The position numbers and the translations under genes were made by a program. DNA of 35,859 nt from contig NZ_JAHKPR010000037.1 of NCBI RefSeq assembly GCF_018860585.1, positions 40,245-76,103 on the forward strand, read 5' to 3'. Shown here in pieces: positions 1 through 8,544 of the stretch (its first letter is position 1; each line of letters starts with the position of its first letter). A model generated the notes under the pieces. The model made no database searches. It saw nothing but the letters and a program-made list of their open reading frames with translations, and was not told the DNA's origin. The stretch is from Colwellia sp. E2M01. GTDB lineage: Bacteria > Pseudomonadota > Gammaproteobacteria > Enterobacterales > Alteromonadaceae.

Positions 1-19
1 TTATCGGAATTGGTATAAG
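1..19. repeat. short dispersed-repeat-like motif at the left window end
   Basis: The first 19 bases end in ATTGGTATAAG(T). The last 18 bases of the window carry the same motif in the opposite orientation (35842-35859); the shared core is 12 bp, with partial similarity outside it. Motifs of this kind recur between genes in marine gammaproteobacteria as far as I recall. No function is assigned. Confidence 0.4.
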
Positions 20-63
20 TTTAGAGAAAGTTAACATAGAACACGCGTTAGTTTTCTCTAAAC
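19..63. terminator. inverted repeat just after oppDF
   Basis: GTTTAGAGAAA (19-29) pairs perfectly with TTTCTCTAAAC (53-63), an 11-bp stem around a 23-nt loop that can pair a little further inside. It lies immediately downstream of the oppDF stop on the minus strand. There is no U-tract directly after the stem, so it may act as a 3'-end stabiliser or an imperfect terminator rather than a classical intrinsic one. Confidence 0.45.
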
Positions 64-66
64 AAT

Positions 67-1812
67 CTATCCTATATATTCCAAAACAATTTTATTCCTT
101 TCAATTTCGGGATCGGGAATTGGTACAGCTGATAACAGTGCTTTGGTGTAGTCATGTTGTGGCGCAGTATACAGTTGTTCTACATCGGCCATTTCTACTT
201 TGTTGCCTTTGTACATTACCAATACTCTATCGGAAATATGTTTAACCACCGCTAAATCGTGGGCGATAAAAATTAAGCTAAGGTCAAGTTCTTGCTGAAG
301 CTTTTTAAGTAAATTAATTACTTGCGCTTGAATAGATACATCGAGTGCCGAGACGGGTTCATCACAAATGATGAGTTTAGGTTTTAATATTAATGCCCGT
401 GCTATGCCGATGCGCTGGCACTGCCCACCAGAAAACTCATGGGGATAACGGTTAATTAAGTTAGGCTGTAAACCCACTTTGTTCATTATTGCTTGTACTT
501 GTTCTTTACGTTCACTTCTCGATAACTCTGGGTGATAAGTTTTCAGCGGTTCAGCGACAATTTCACCTACGGTCATTCTTGGATTGAGTGAGCCGAGTGG
601 ATCTTGAAAGATCATCTGAATATTACGACGCTCAGCAAGCCATTCTTGTTTGTCGAATTGGGTGAGGTCTTGGCCATTCCAGATAACCTTACCTGAGGTT
701 GGTCTTAATAAGCCGATAATGGCGCGAGCTAAGGTTGATTTTCCACTGCCTGATTCACCTACAATACCTAAGGTTTCACCTGCCATTACTTGAAACGAAA
801 CACCGTCAACCGCTTTTAAATTATTTGGTTTTGTCCAAGGTAGGGCGTTCTTTTTAACAATAGAAAAATGCACTTTTATATCTTGCACGTCTAAAATAGC
901 CGTGGGTTTATCACGTGTTTTTTCAGGTTCTAAATTAGTTTTAGGTGTAAGTTCTGGTTCAGCCTCAGACTCGATAGATGCTGATACAGTTACTAAGCTC
1001 TGTAAGTTTTCTACGTCTTTATCTAATCTCGGAACCGCTGCTAACAAGGCTTGCGTATAAGGATGCTGGGCGCGATAAAATATATCGTCAGCGCTACCAA
1101 CCTCTTGCATTTCACCGTTCTGCATTACTAATACATTATCGCAAATACCAGCCACAACACCCAAATCATGAGTGATCATAATTATCGCGGTATTAAACTC
1201 GCTTTGAAGTTCGCGTAATAACTGCATAATTTGCGCTTGTACGGTAACATCTAAGGCGGTGCTTGGTTCATCGGCAATTAATAATTGAGGTTTGCACAAC
1301 AATGCCATGGCGATCATCACACGCTGACACATACCGCCTGAAAATTCATGAGGATATTGGTTCATGCGCTGAATTGCATTAGGAATTTTTACTGCCTCTA
1401 ACATGGCAACTGATTCGTTATAGGCTTGTCTTTTACTCATAGCATTGTGCTGGCGTAAGACCTCAATTAACTGTTCACCTACTTTCATGTAAGGGTTAAG
1501 TGAGGTCATAGGATCTTGAAAGATCATAGCAATTTTTTTACTACGAATTTGGTTTAATTCACTGGCTGGAATATTTAGCAATGGTTGCTGCTCGAATGTC
1601 GCCGAGCCGTGAATAATCGCATTGCTTGGCTGTAAACCCATTAGGGCAAATACCGTTTGGCTTTTGCCTGAGCCAGACTCGCCAACAATACCTAAGGTTT
1701 CGCCTTGTTTGATACTGAAACTTAAATTATTAACCGCGGTAACTATGCCCTCAGGGGTGCTGAACTGCACGGTTAAGTTATTAACTTCTAATAGATTGTC
1801 TGTTGACGACAT
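67..1812 (-). CDS. oppDF: oligopeptide ABC transporter, fused OppD-OppF ATPase
   Basis: This cytoplasmic protein has two complete ABC ATPase halves that would power peptide import through OppB/OppC. Half 1 has Walker A GESGSGKS at 44-51, signature FSGGM near 157-161, Walker B LLIADE near 177-182 and switch His in ITHD. Half 2 has Walker A at 352-359, signature FSGGQ at 460-464, Walker B LIICDE at 480-485 and its own HD switch. The usual Opp/Dpp C-terminal extension (HPYTQALLAAVP) follows each half. A Glu/Pro/Lys-rich linker of about 40 residues joins them. At 581 aa it matches the YejF-type fusion rather than separate OppD and OppF of about 330 aa each. The start is supported by AGGAG six bases upstream. 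It is the last gene of the operon, 9 bp after oppC. Substrate class comes from family only. Confidence 0.93.
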   Translation of the reverse strand: MSSTDNLLEVNNLTVQFSTPEGIVTAVNNLSFSIKQGETLGIVGESGSGKSQTVFALMGLQPSNAIIHGSATFEQQPLLNIPASELNQIRSKKIAMIFQDPMTSLNPYMKVGEQLIEVLRQHNAMSKRQAYNESVAMLEAVKIPNAIQRMNQYPHEFSGGMCQRVMIAMALLCKPQLLIADEPSTALDVTVQAQIMQLLRELQSEFNTAIIMITHDLGVVAGICDNVLVMQNGEMQEVGSADDIFYRAQHPYTQALLAAVPRLDKDVENLQSLVTVSASIESEAEPELTPKTNLEPEKTRDKPTAILDVQDIKVHFSIVKKNALPWTKPNNLKAVDGVSFQVMAGETLGIVGESGSGKSTLARAIIGLLRPTSGKVIWNGQDLTQFDKQEWLAERRNIQMIFQDPLGSLNPRMTVGEIVAEPLKTYHPELSRSERKEQVQAIMNKVGLQPNLINRYPHEFSGGQCQRIGIARALILKPKLIICDEPVSALDVSIQAQVINLLKKLQQELDLSLIFIAHDLAVVKHISDRVLVMYKGNKVEMADVEQLYTAPQHDYTKALLSAVPIPDPEIERNKIVLEYIG

Positions 1813-1821
1813 GGGCAGCTC

Positions 1822-2754
1822 CTAATGTTGCTTTGGATCGAGGGCATCACGTAAACCGTCACCCAGATAGTTGAAACAAAATAGCGTTAATATCATAAAG
1901 GCAGCAGGCACTAAAAGTTGCCAAATAGCCACTTCCATAGTTTGTGCGCCTTCTTGTAATAACGCGCCCCATGAGGTCATCGGCTCTTGCACACCTAAGC
2001 CTAAAAAGCTTAAAAAAGATTCAAATAAAATCATACCCGGCACTAATAATGTGGCGTACACCACCACTACACCAAGTACATTAGGCACAATATGACGAGT
2101 AATAATTTTCCAGTTACTTACCCCGCATACTTGCGCGGCTTCAATAAAGGCTTTACCTTTTAAACTTAAAGTTTGTCCGCGAACAATTCTTGCTACGTCT
2201 AACCAAGACACACAGCCAATGGCGACAAAAATAAGAAAGATATTACGACCGAAAAAGGTTACTAGTAAAATCACTAAAAACATAAATGGCATTGAGGATA
2301 AAATTTCTAAAACGCGCATCATTAATCTGTCGGTGTTACCGCCAATAAAGCCTGATGCGGCGCCATATAAAGTGCCAATTAATACCGCGACAAACGCACC
2401 CAAAATACCAACCAAAATAGAAATACGTCCGCCAACTAACACCCGCATATATAAATCACGACCTAGTGAGTCGGTACCTAAGTAATGACCATTCTCCCAG
2501 TTAGGACCGGTGTGAATATTTGGCCAGTCGGCCACATCAAAACCATGTGCGCCCAGTAAAGGACCAAATAATACGGCAAGAATAATAAAGCTAAGAAGAT
2601 AAGCGCTAACCATAGCGGCACGATTGGCTTTAAAACGACGCCATACGTCTTGCCAAACACTACGTCCCTGTACCTCTGTTCCTTGCGCTATTTCTTTAGT
2701 TATTCCTGCCGAGAAGCTTTCAACCGCTTGGCTGTTTTTTTGCTGATTCAACAT
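1822..2754 (-). CDS. oppC: oligopeptide ABC transporter permease OppC
   Basis: This is an inner-membrane permease of the BPD_transp_1 family, DppC/OppC branch, 310 aa. A cytoplasmic N-terminal segment holds the OppC-type motif around WRRFKANRAAMVSAYLL, followed by the first membrane helix at about residues 48-70 and a periplasmic loop containing HYLGTDSLGRD, which is typical of the branch. The EAA loop that docks onto the ATPase reads FIEAAQVCGVSNWKIITRH. Several further hydrophobic segments follow, up to the C-terminal LGDGLRDALDP that is standard for OppC. It starts 12 bp after oppB ends, and its AGGAAA ribosome-binding site lies in that gap, so co-translation with oppB is likely. The specific peptide substrate cannot be read from the sequence. 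Confidence 0.92.
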   Translation of the reverse strand: MLNQQKNSQAVESFSAGITKEIAQGTEVQGRSVWQDVWRRFKANRAAMVSAYLLSFIILAVLFGPLLGAHGFDVADWPNIHTGPNWENGHYLGTDSLGRDLYMRVLVGGRISILVGILGAFVAVLIGTLYGAASGFIGGNTDRLMMRVLEILSSMPFMFLVILLVTFFGRNIFLIFVAIGCVSWLDVARIVRGQTLSLKGKAFIEAAQVCGVSNWKIITRHIVPNVLGVVVVYATLLVPGMILFESFLSFLGLGVQEPMTSWGALLQEGAQTMEVAIWQLLVPAAFMILTLFCFNYLGDGLRDALDPKQH

Positions 2755-2766
2755 AATTTTATTTTC

Positions 2767-3690
2767 CTACTCGTAACGGATTTTAGGATCGATAGCGGCT
2801 AGCAATATATCGACAATCGCGTTGAAGGTAATGGTTAAAAAGCCAATTAATATGGTTAACCCAAGCACTAAAGAATAATCACGATTTAAAGCGCCATTAA
2901 CAAATAATTTGCCTAAACCGGGTAAGCCAAAAATAGTTTCGATAACCACTGAGCCAGTAATAATGCCGACAAAAGCCGGTCCCATATAAGAGAGTACAGG
3001 TAACAAGGCAGGGCGGAGTGCATGGCGTAACACTATGGTTGAATAGGGTAAGCCTTTGGCTTTTGCGGTACGAATAAAGTTAGAGTTTAGGGTTTCAATC
3101 ATAGAGCCACGAGTAATACGAGCAAATGAAGCAATATACAGTAAAGACATACTTAACATGGGTAATAAAATGTATTGCCAACTGCTGCCTTGCCAGCCAC
3201 CTGCAGGAAACCAACCTAGCTGAATTGAGAACATATAAATAAGCACAGGCGCTAATACAAACGACGGCATAATAACGCCAAGCATGGCGGTAGACATCAT
3301 GGTGTAATCAAACCAGGTATTTTGTTTAAGTGCTGCCAAAGTGCCAATGCCAACACCGACAATGGTAGTAAAAATGAACGCGACTAAACCAATGGTGGCT
3401 GAAACAGGTAGTGCTTGTTCAATTAATTCGTTAACGGAATAGTCTTTGTATTTAAATGACGGGCCAAAATCACCTTGTAAAATATTACCGAGATAAGTGA
3501 AATACTGCTCATGAATAGGTTTGTTTAAACCGTATTCGGCTTCTATTTTTTCAACAATTTGCGGAGGCAAGCCACGCTCTGAAGAAAAAGGGCTACCCGG
3601 AGCCAAGCGCATCATAAAAAAAGAGATAGTGATTAATATCAATAATGTCGGAATCGCTTCTAAAAAGCGTTTAATAATAAATTTATACAT
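2767..3690 (-). CDS. oppB: oligopeptide ABC transporter permease OppB
   Basis: This 307-aa inner-membrane permease (BPD_transp_1, DppB/OppB branch) forms the heteromeric channel with OppC. The N-terminal helix with LLILITISFFMMRLAPGSPF is the classic OppB start. The periplasmic part has YGLNKPIHEQYFTYLGNILQGDFGPSF, and the EAA loop reads RTAKAKGLPYSTIVLRHALRPA. The C terminus AIVDILLAAIDPKIRYE is also typical. Its start lies about 450 bp downstream of the oppA stop, an unusually long gap inside an opp operon that is filled by a tandem repeat. The ribosome-binding site is weak (GAGAG about 14 nt upstream), which fits lower expression than oppA, though that is inferred. Confidence 0.92.
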   Translation of the reverse strand: MYKFIIKRFLEAIPTLLILITISFFMMRLAPGSPFSSERGLPPQIVEKIEAEYGLNKPIHEQYFTYLGNILQGDFGPSFKYKDYSVNELIEQALPVSATIGLVAFIFTTIVGVGIGTLAALKQNTWFDYTMMSTAMLGVIMPSFVLAPVLIYMFSIQLGWFPAGGWQGSSWQYILLPMLSMSLLYIASFARITRGSMIETLNSNFIRTAKAKGLPYSTIVLRHALRPALLPVLSYMGPAFVGIITGSVVIETIFGLPGLGKLFVNGALNRDYSLVLGLTILIGFLTITFNAIVDILLAAIDPKIRYE

Positions 3691-3800
3691 AAATATTGTT
3701 TTCTCTCTTTCCTAAATTCTACATGTTGCGGAAGCTAATTTACTCCGGGATACGTCAACTTTGAAGTGCTCAAGTATGCCAATTCAAAGTATTTTAATAT

Positions 3801-4100
3801 GTCACCCCCGAAGTTTCTTATCGGGGATCCATTCACTAATAAAACAATGGATCTTCGACAAGACAACTCGAAGATGACGTTGAAATCAGTTACTGCCCAA
3901 GTGCTCAATATGTCATCCCCGAAGTTTCTTATCGGGGATCCATTCACTAATAAAACAATGGATCTTCGACAAGACAACTCGAAGATGACGTTGAAATCAG
4001 TTACTGCCCAAGTGCTCAATATGTTATCCCCGAAGTCTCTTATCGGGGAGCCAGTTGTTAAAATATCATGGATCTTCGATCAGACACTTCGAAGATGACG
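3801..4100. repeat. three tandem 111-bp repeats with cloverleaf-forming cores
   Basis: Units begin at 3801, 3912 and 4023, an exact 111-bp period. The first two are almost identical; the third is diverged and lacks the roughly 33-bp spacer at its end. Each core runs from GTCATC to GATGAC, which pair as a closing stem. Inside are three arms: CCCCGA/TCGGGG with a 9-nt loop, ATCCATT/AATGGAT (weak in copy 3), and CTTCGA/TCGAAG with a 9-nt loop. Copy 3 changes loop bases of the outer arms but keeps their stems. The array lies between oppA and oppB, so the opp transcript would contain three tandem structures. The unit resembles dispersed REP/MITE-like GTCATCCCCG repeats common in proteobacteria. 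No coding sequence was accepted here. Confidence 0.9.
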
Positions 4101-4140
4101 TTTTCCACATTTACCTGACGTAACGAGCTAAACATCAAAT

Positions 4141-5808
4141 TTATTCCGTCTCATTATCAGCAACTTTATACATTAATTTACTTGGAATAATATCCAGTGC
4201 GTTATTCATTGAATACCCTCGAATATTTGGGTTAACTAAACGCGCTAATACATAGTGATAAATTGGGATAAGCGGCATATCTACCGCCAACAAGGCTTCA
4301 GCTTCTTTGTAAGCTTGTTGTCTGTCTTGATTCGATGTTGCTTGTAATGCTCTATTTACAATGGCGTCATAGGCTTTGCTGTAGTATTGCATGTCATTTG
4401 ACGAGTTGTTAGACATTAACAAGGTAAGAAAGGTTGACGGCTCATTGTAGTCACCACACCAACCTGAGCGGGTAAGTTGGTAAGTACCAAAACGGCGGGT
4501 GTCTAGAAAGGTTTTCCATTCTTCGTTAATTAATGAAACTTTAACAGGCAGAGACTGTTTCCATAATTGTCGTACTGCTGTAGCTATTTTTTTGTGGTTT
4601 TCACTGGTGTTGTAAAGCAGCTCAAATTCCAGAGGATTATCTTCATCATAACCCACTTCTTTTAATAATCGTTGCGCCTCGGTGTTACGTTTTTCTTGGC
4701 TCCACGTCGCGTATTCTGGTAACTCGGCAACCATATCAGCAGTCTTATCTGGAGTGAAATAATAGGCAGGCGCTTCACCTTTACCCGTTATGTACTGGGT
4801 AATGATATCTCTATCTAAGGCGTAAGCTAAAGCTTTACGAATACGTACATCGTCAAACGGTGGGTTGGTTACTCTAACGCCATAATAATAAGTACAAAGC
4901 AGTGGGGAAATTTTTAAAGAGTCGCTGTACTTTTCGCTTAATCTATTAAAATGCTCGTTAGGCACAGAATCAGTAATATCAATTTCACCGCTCAAAAAGC
5001 GATTCATTTCAGCGACTTGATTTTCAATAGGTAAATAAGAGACTTGCTCAATGATGACTTCATCGGCGTCCATGTAAAGTGGATTTTTCTCCAGAACAAT
5101 ACGCTCGTTTACCGTCCATTTTTTTAAGGTGAACGCGCCATTGCCAACAAAGTTTCCTGCCCGAGTCCATTTACTACCAAACTTTTCAATAGTTGCTTGA
5201 TGCACGGGTTTTGTTGAGGTATGCACTAACATTTTGGGAAAGTAAGGTAAGGACTCATTTAATTGTACTTGTAAAGTAAAGTCGTCAAGCGCTTTAACAC
5301 CAAGAGTCTCTGGCTTTTTATCGCCTTTAATTATGTCTGCGGCATTTTGCATGGTGGTCATTTCTAAATACCAGGCATAAGGTGATGCGGTATTAGGATC
5401 AAGCAAACGGCGCCAACTATAGACAAAATCATGGGCGGTAACGCGCTCACCATTAGACCATTTAGCGTCTTTTCTTAAATAAAAAGTAAAGCTTTTATTA
5501 TCAGTGGTTGTCCAGCGCTCTGCGATTAACGGGATTAAATTACCATTTGCATCTTCAGAGGTTAAGCCTTCCATTAAATCACGCAAGACGATACTCGCAC
5601 CTAAACCTTCTACTTTATGAGGATCTAATGAGGGAACCTCTGCGCCTATACCACGTACTAGCTGTTGTTCTTTTGCTAATTTAGTACCTTGGGGGATATT
5701 TGCTGCATGCGTGGACATAAACGGTAGAATTAAGATGATAGCTAAAATCATTAATAACATTCTGTTATATATATTGCAGGGAATGTTAAGTAGATATTGG
5801 ATAAACAT
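4141..5808 (-). CDS. oppA: oligopeptide ABC transporter substrate-binding protein OppA
   Basis: This 555-aa periplasmic binding protein belongs to SBP family 5 and delivers peptides to OppBC-OppDF. A signal peptide is visible: hydrophobic core at about 17-30 and probable cleavage after THA (33-35); there is no lipobox. The mature part opens with QQLVRGIGAEVPSLDPHKVEG, the family-5 start, then has DLMEGLT, FTFYLRKDAKWSNGERVTAHDFVYSWRR and FGTYQLTRSGWCGDYNEPSTFL, which is typical of OppA/MppA. I keep the first ATG because AAAAGG lies just upstream; an internal Met at residue 17 has a poorer site. It is the first gene of the opp operon. A role in uptake of murein peptides or signalling peptides cannot be excluded. 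Confidence 0.92.
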   Translation of the reverse strand: MFIQYLLNIPCNIYNRMLLMILAIILILPFMSTHAANIPQGTKLAKEQQLVRGIGAEVPSLDPHKVEGLGASIVLRDLMEGLTSEDANGNLIPLIAERWTTTDNKSFTFYLRKDAKWSNGERVTAHDFVYSWRRLLDPNTASPYAWYLEMTTMQNAADIIKGDKKPETLGVKALDDFTLQVQLNESLPYFPKMLVHTSTKPVHQATIEKFGSKWTRAGNFVGNGAFTLKKWTVNERIVLEKNPLYMDADEVIIEQVSYLPIENQVAEMNRFLSGEIDITDSVPNEHFNRLSEKYSDSLKISPLLCTYYYGVRVTNPPFDDVRIRKALAYALDRDIITQYITGKGEAPAYYFTPDKTADMVAELPEYATWSQEKRNTEAQRLLKEVGYDEDNPLEFELLYNTSENHKKIATAVRQLWKQSLPVKVSLINEEWKTFLDTRRFGTYQLTRSGWCGDYNEPSTFLTLLMSNNSSNDMQYYSKAYDAIVNRALQATSNQDRQQAYKEAEALLAVDMPLIPIYHYVLARLVNPNIRGYSMNNALDIIPSKLMYKVADNETE

Positions 5809-6192
5809 ACATGGCCTTTTAATTTATTTTTCTTTTTGCTGGAGAGCAGATCTTTCAAGGGTAGCAGCGGAGCCCTAGTATTGGCTAAAAAAGGGGGCGA
5901 GGGCAAGTAACAATGTAATAAATTATAAGAATATCAAGTAGAAATAGGAGTGAATTATAGTTTTTCTTATAAATTAATCTTTTCATATTGAATAATATAA
6001 GTTAACTGTCAGCTATCATGAGTTTTTTGGAAAGAAACGATTACTGTGGTTGTAGTGAAAGTTTTAACGTTATTTGCCATTCATTTTTAAATTATTGCTC
6101 TCGGTGTTAAAAATATCCAATTAGTTTGATTTTTATACTAAAAAAACTTGAATAATCTTTACCTTAGGCCATTATTAGAATTATTACTGTAA
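5809..6192. other. divergent intergenic region, oppA / EAL regulator
   Basis: This 384-bp AT-rich region lies between divergently transcribed genes and must hold both promoters. A possible sigma-70 match for the plus-strand gene is TTGAAT, a 16-nt spacer and CATTAT at about 6147-6174. No convincing operator, RNA gene or small reading frame was found. Confidence 0.4.
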
Positions 6193-8463
6193 TTGGAAAT
6201 GGATATCATAGGCTATAATTTTATGACATTAAGTAATACTTTTGAATTTACTCCCGAAAAGAGTGACTCTAATTTTGATAAACCATTAGGTAATTCTCTA
6301 ACTCCTTGGAAAATTTTGAGTGTCGAAGATGATCTCGATTACCAGGAGTCTTTAGTCTTCGCAATAAAAGATATGACTTTTCAGTCTCGAGCTGTTGAAA
6401 TTTTAACCGCTAATTCAGCTGCTGAAGCAGCACAAGTATTAGTTCAGCAACACGATATTGCCGTCATTTTGCTCGATGTAGTGATGGAGGAAGATGATGC
6501 GGGTTTACGATTAATAAATACCATTCGTAATGTGCAAGGAAACTCTGCCGTTAGAATTATTTTATTAACGGGACAGCCTAGCTTTGCTCCTCGATTAAAT
6601 GTGATGCAAGAGCATGACATAGATGAATATTGGAATAAGGCAGAAATTCAACAAGATATGCTTTGCTCTGTGCTCAGCGCACATTTAAGAACATGGCATA
6701 CGTTAACAGAATTAAAACAGGCGACGCTTGGCTTACAAATGGTTGTTGATGCTTCTCGTAGTTTAAGTAGTAAATATGACCTCGATAGCTTTACTCATGT
6801 GGTTATGAAAGAAATAGCTCATGTTATTAATGCATCAGAAGATAGCATTATTTGTGTTTCTAAACCTTGTAAGTATAGAGCGGATGATGTTCATCAGCAT
6901 GCGAAGATTGTCGCAGCCACAGGCAATTTTAGTCGTTACCTTGACCACGAATTCGATCAGGATATACAAAAGCAATTTGGTGAAATCTATAACCTTGCAA
7001 TCAAAAATGGTTCGCACCAATTCAATAACCTTCATTCTGCATTATATTTTCCTGGTGACGGGGTGCTCGCTGAATACTATTTAATTTTAGTTAATAATGA
7101 ACAGCCGTTAACTAATTACCACATTAATTTATTGCAAGTTTTTAGTGAAAATATTGCTAGCGGATTTGCTAATATTGCGTTTGTAAATCGATTGAATCAT
7201 CTAGCTTATAAAGATCAATTATTAAATATCTATAATCGTACTTGGTTTCAACGAGAGTTAGCTGCAATGAGTTACGATGATAAATGTAACACTGAGTTAC
7301 TCATTTTAGATGTAAATCAATTTACAACTAAGGTTTTAACTTTCGGAGAAGAACATTCCACGCAATTAATAAAGCAATTATATAAGTCTATTCTCAATGT
7401 AACCAATGAGCGACATATTATTTCTAGAGTAGGAACTGATACGTTTGCTATTTTATGTCCTAAAAGTGATGTGCTTAATTTAACTGCTTTATACTCTTTA
7501 ATTGATCAGCCTGTTGCTATTGAAGGAATAGCGCATAACCTAGGTATAACAATTGTAAGAATGGACTTATGTTTACTTAAAGAACTTGCCCCAAATAAGG
7601 TTCTTTATTTAGCTTTAAGCACTTTAAGTATTGCTCATCAACAAAATCTCTCTTTATTTGATTACTCTCCTGAGTTACTTGATAAAATGACTGGAGAGTC
7701 AGAAATAATGCATGGTTTAAGAAATGCTATTATACAGTCTGAATTATTTATTGTGTTACAACCTAAAGTAAATTTGAAAAGTAATGCGGTTATTGGTTTT
7801 GAAGCTTTATTACGTTGGAAAAGAGGGAATGAATACGTGTCTCCTGCGAAATTTATTCCAGTGGCAGAGCAGTCTGGCCTTATCAACCAACTTGATCAGT
7901 TTGTATTTCTTGAAACGGTCTCGGCTCAGCAACAACTGACTGAACAAGGCTATCAGTTACCTATTTCATTTAATGCAACCTGTGCTGATTTAAAAAATGA
8001 AGCGTATATTAATACTGTTATTTCTGTGATTGAGAAGGGGGATATTAACCCTAAATTACTTGATCTTGAAATTACTGAGTCACAAGCAATGCTCGATTAT
8101 AAAGAACTAAACCCTGTGCTGATGCGTTTTCGTCAACTTGGTTTGAATATTAGTATTGATGATTTTGGTACCGGCTATTCATCGTTGGCACATATCGCAA
8201 AATTACCAGCGACGACGATTAAAATTGATCGTACTTTTGTGACTAATATAGAAAATGACCAGTCTAGTTACCATGTTGTTGATATGGTTATGGGATTAGC
8301 GAATAAATTTGGTTTCTCAGTCATCGCTGAAGGTATTGAAACAGAAGGTCAACAGAACATGTTACTCAAACATGGTTGTGATAAAGGCCAAGGATTTCTA
8401 TTTTCGAAACCACAACCATTAAGTGAGATACTCGCATGGCTTCCTACACAGACGGTTGATTAA
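6193..8463 (+). CDS. response regulator, REC-DUF3369-degenerate GGDEF-EAL, c-di-GMP phosphodiesterase
   Basis: This cytoplasmic protein should hydrolyse c-di-GMP under phosphorelay control. REC domain (about 40-160): acidic pair E45/D46, phospho-acceptor D95, T126 and K149 are all present. Residues 165-330 match the DUF3369/GAF-like linker typical of REC-EAL regulators. The GGDEF region (about 340-430) is degenerate, with GTDTF at 414-418, so cyclase activity is unlikely. EAL (about 505-750) keeps E537, N594, E626/E629, D656-D657, K677, E713 and Q733, the catalytic and metal-binding set, so phosphodiesterase activity is expected. The longest frame opens with TTG at 6193; ATG at 6199 or 6223 are better candidates, but none has a strong ribosome-binding site. 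A histidine kinase 81 bp downstream is the likely partner. Confidence 0.9.
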   Translation: MEMDIIGYNFMTLSNTFEFTPEKSDSNFDKPLGNSLTPWKILSVEDDLDYQESLVFAIKDMTFQSRAVEILTANSAAEAAQVLVQQHDIAVILLDVVMEEDDAGLRLINTIRNVQGNSAVRIILLTGQPSFAPRLNVMQEHDIDEYWNKAEIQQDMLCSVLSAHLRTWHTLTELKQATLGLQMVVDASRSLSSKYDLDSFTHVVMKEIAHVINASEDSIICVSKPCKYRADDVHQHAKIVAATGNFSRYLDHEFDQDIQKQFGEIYNLAIKNGSHQFNNLHSALYFPGDGVLAEYYLILVNNEQPLTNYHINLLQVFSENIASGFANIAFVNRLNHLAYKDQLLNIYNRTWFQRELAAMSYDDKCNTELLILDVNQFTTKVLTFGEEHSTQLIKQLYKSILNVTNERHIISRVGTDTFAILCPKSDVLNLTALYSLIDQPVAIEGIAHNLGITIVRMDLCLLKELAPNKVLYLALSTLSIAHQQNLSLFDYSPELLDKMTGESEIMHGLRNAIIQSELFIVLQPKVNLKSNAVIGFEALLRWKRGNEYVSPAKFIPVAEQSGLINQLDQFVFLETVSAQQQLTEQGYQLPISFNATCADLKNEAYINTVISVIEKGDINPKLLDLEITESQAMLDYKELNPVLMRFRQLGLNISIDDFGTGYSSLAHIAKLPATTIKIDRTFVTNIENDQSSYHVVDMVMGLANKFGFSVIAEGIETEGQQNMLLKHGCDKGQGFLFSKPQPLSEILAWLPTQTVD

Positions 8464-8544
8464 TATTAGGTACTTTATAATAGATATTAAGTGAATATTT
8501 GATGCTATTTAAGCCAACTTAATATTACTAAAGGGAGTTGTGGT

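Noticed and set aside
3735-4098. Open frames on both strands across the tandem repeats
   Set aside because: They arise because 111 is divisible by three, so each repeat keeps the frame; the translated peptides are themselves tandem duplicates with no ribosome-binding site or protein-family likeness.
3801-4100. CRISPR array
   Set aside because: Only three units of 111 bp, the spacer part is repeated too rather than unique, and no cas gene is nearby.
6835-7035. Antisense frame within the EAL regulator gene
   Set aside because: It lies wholly inside a well-supported gene on the other strand and resembles no protein.
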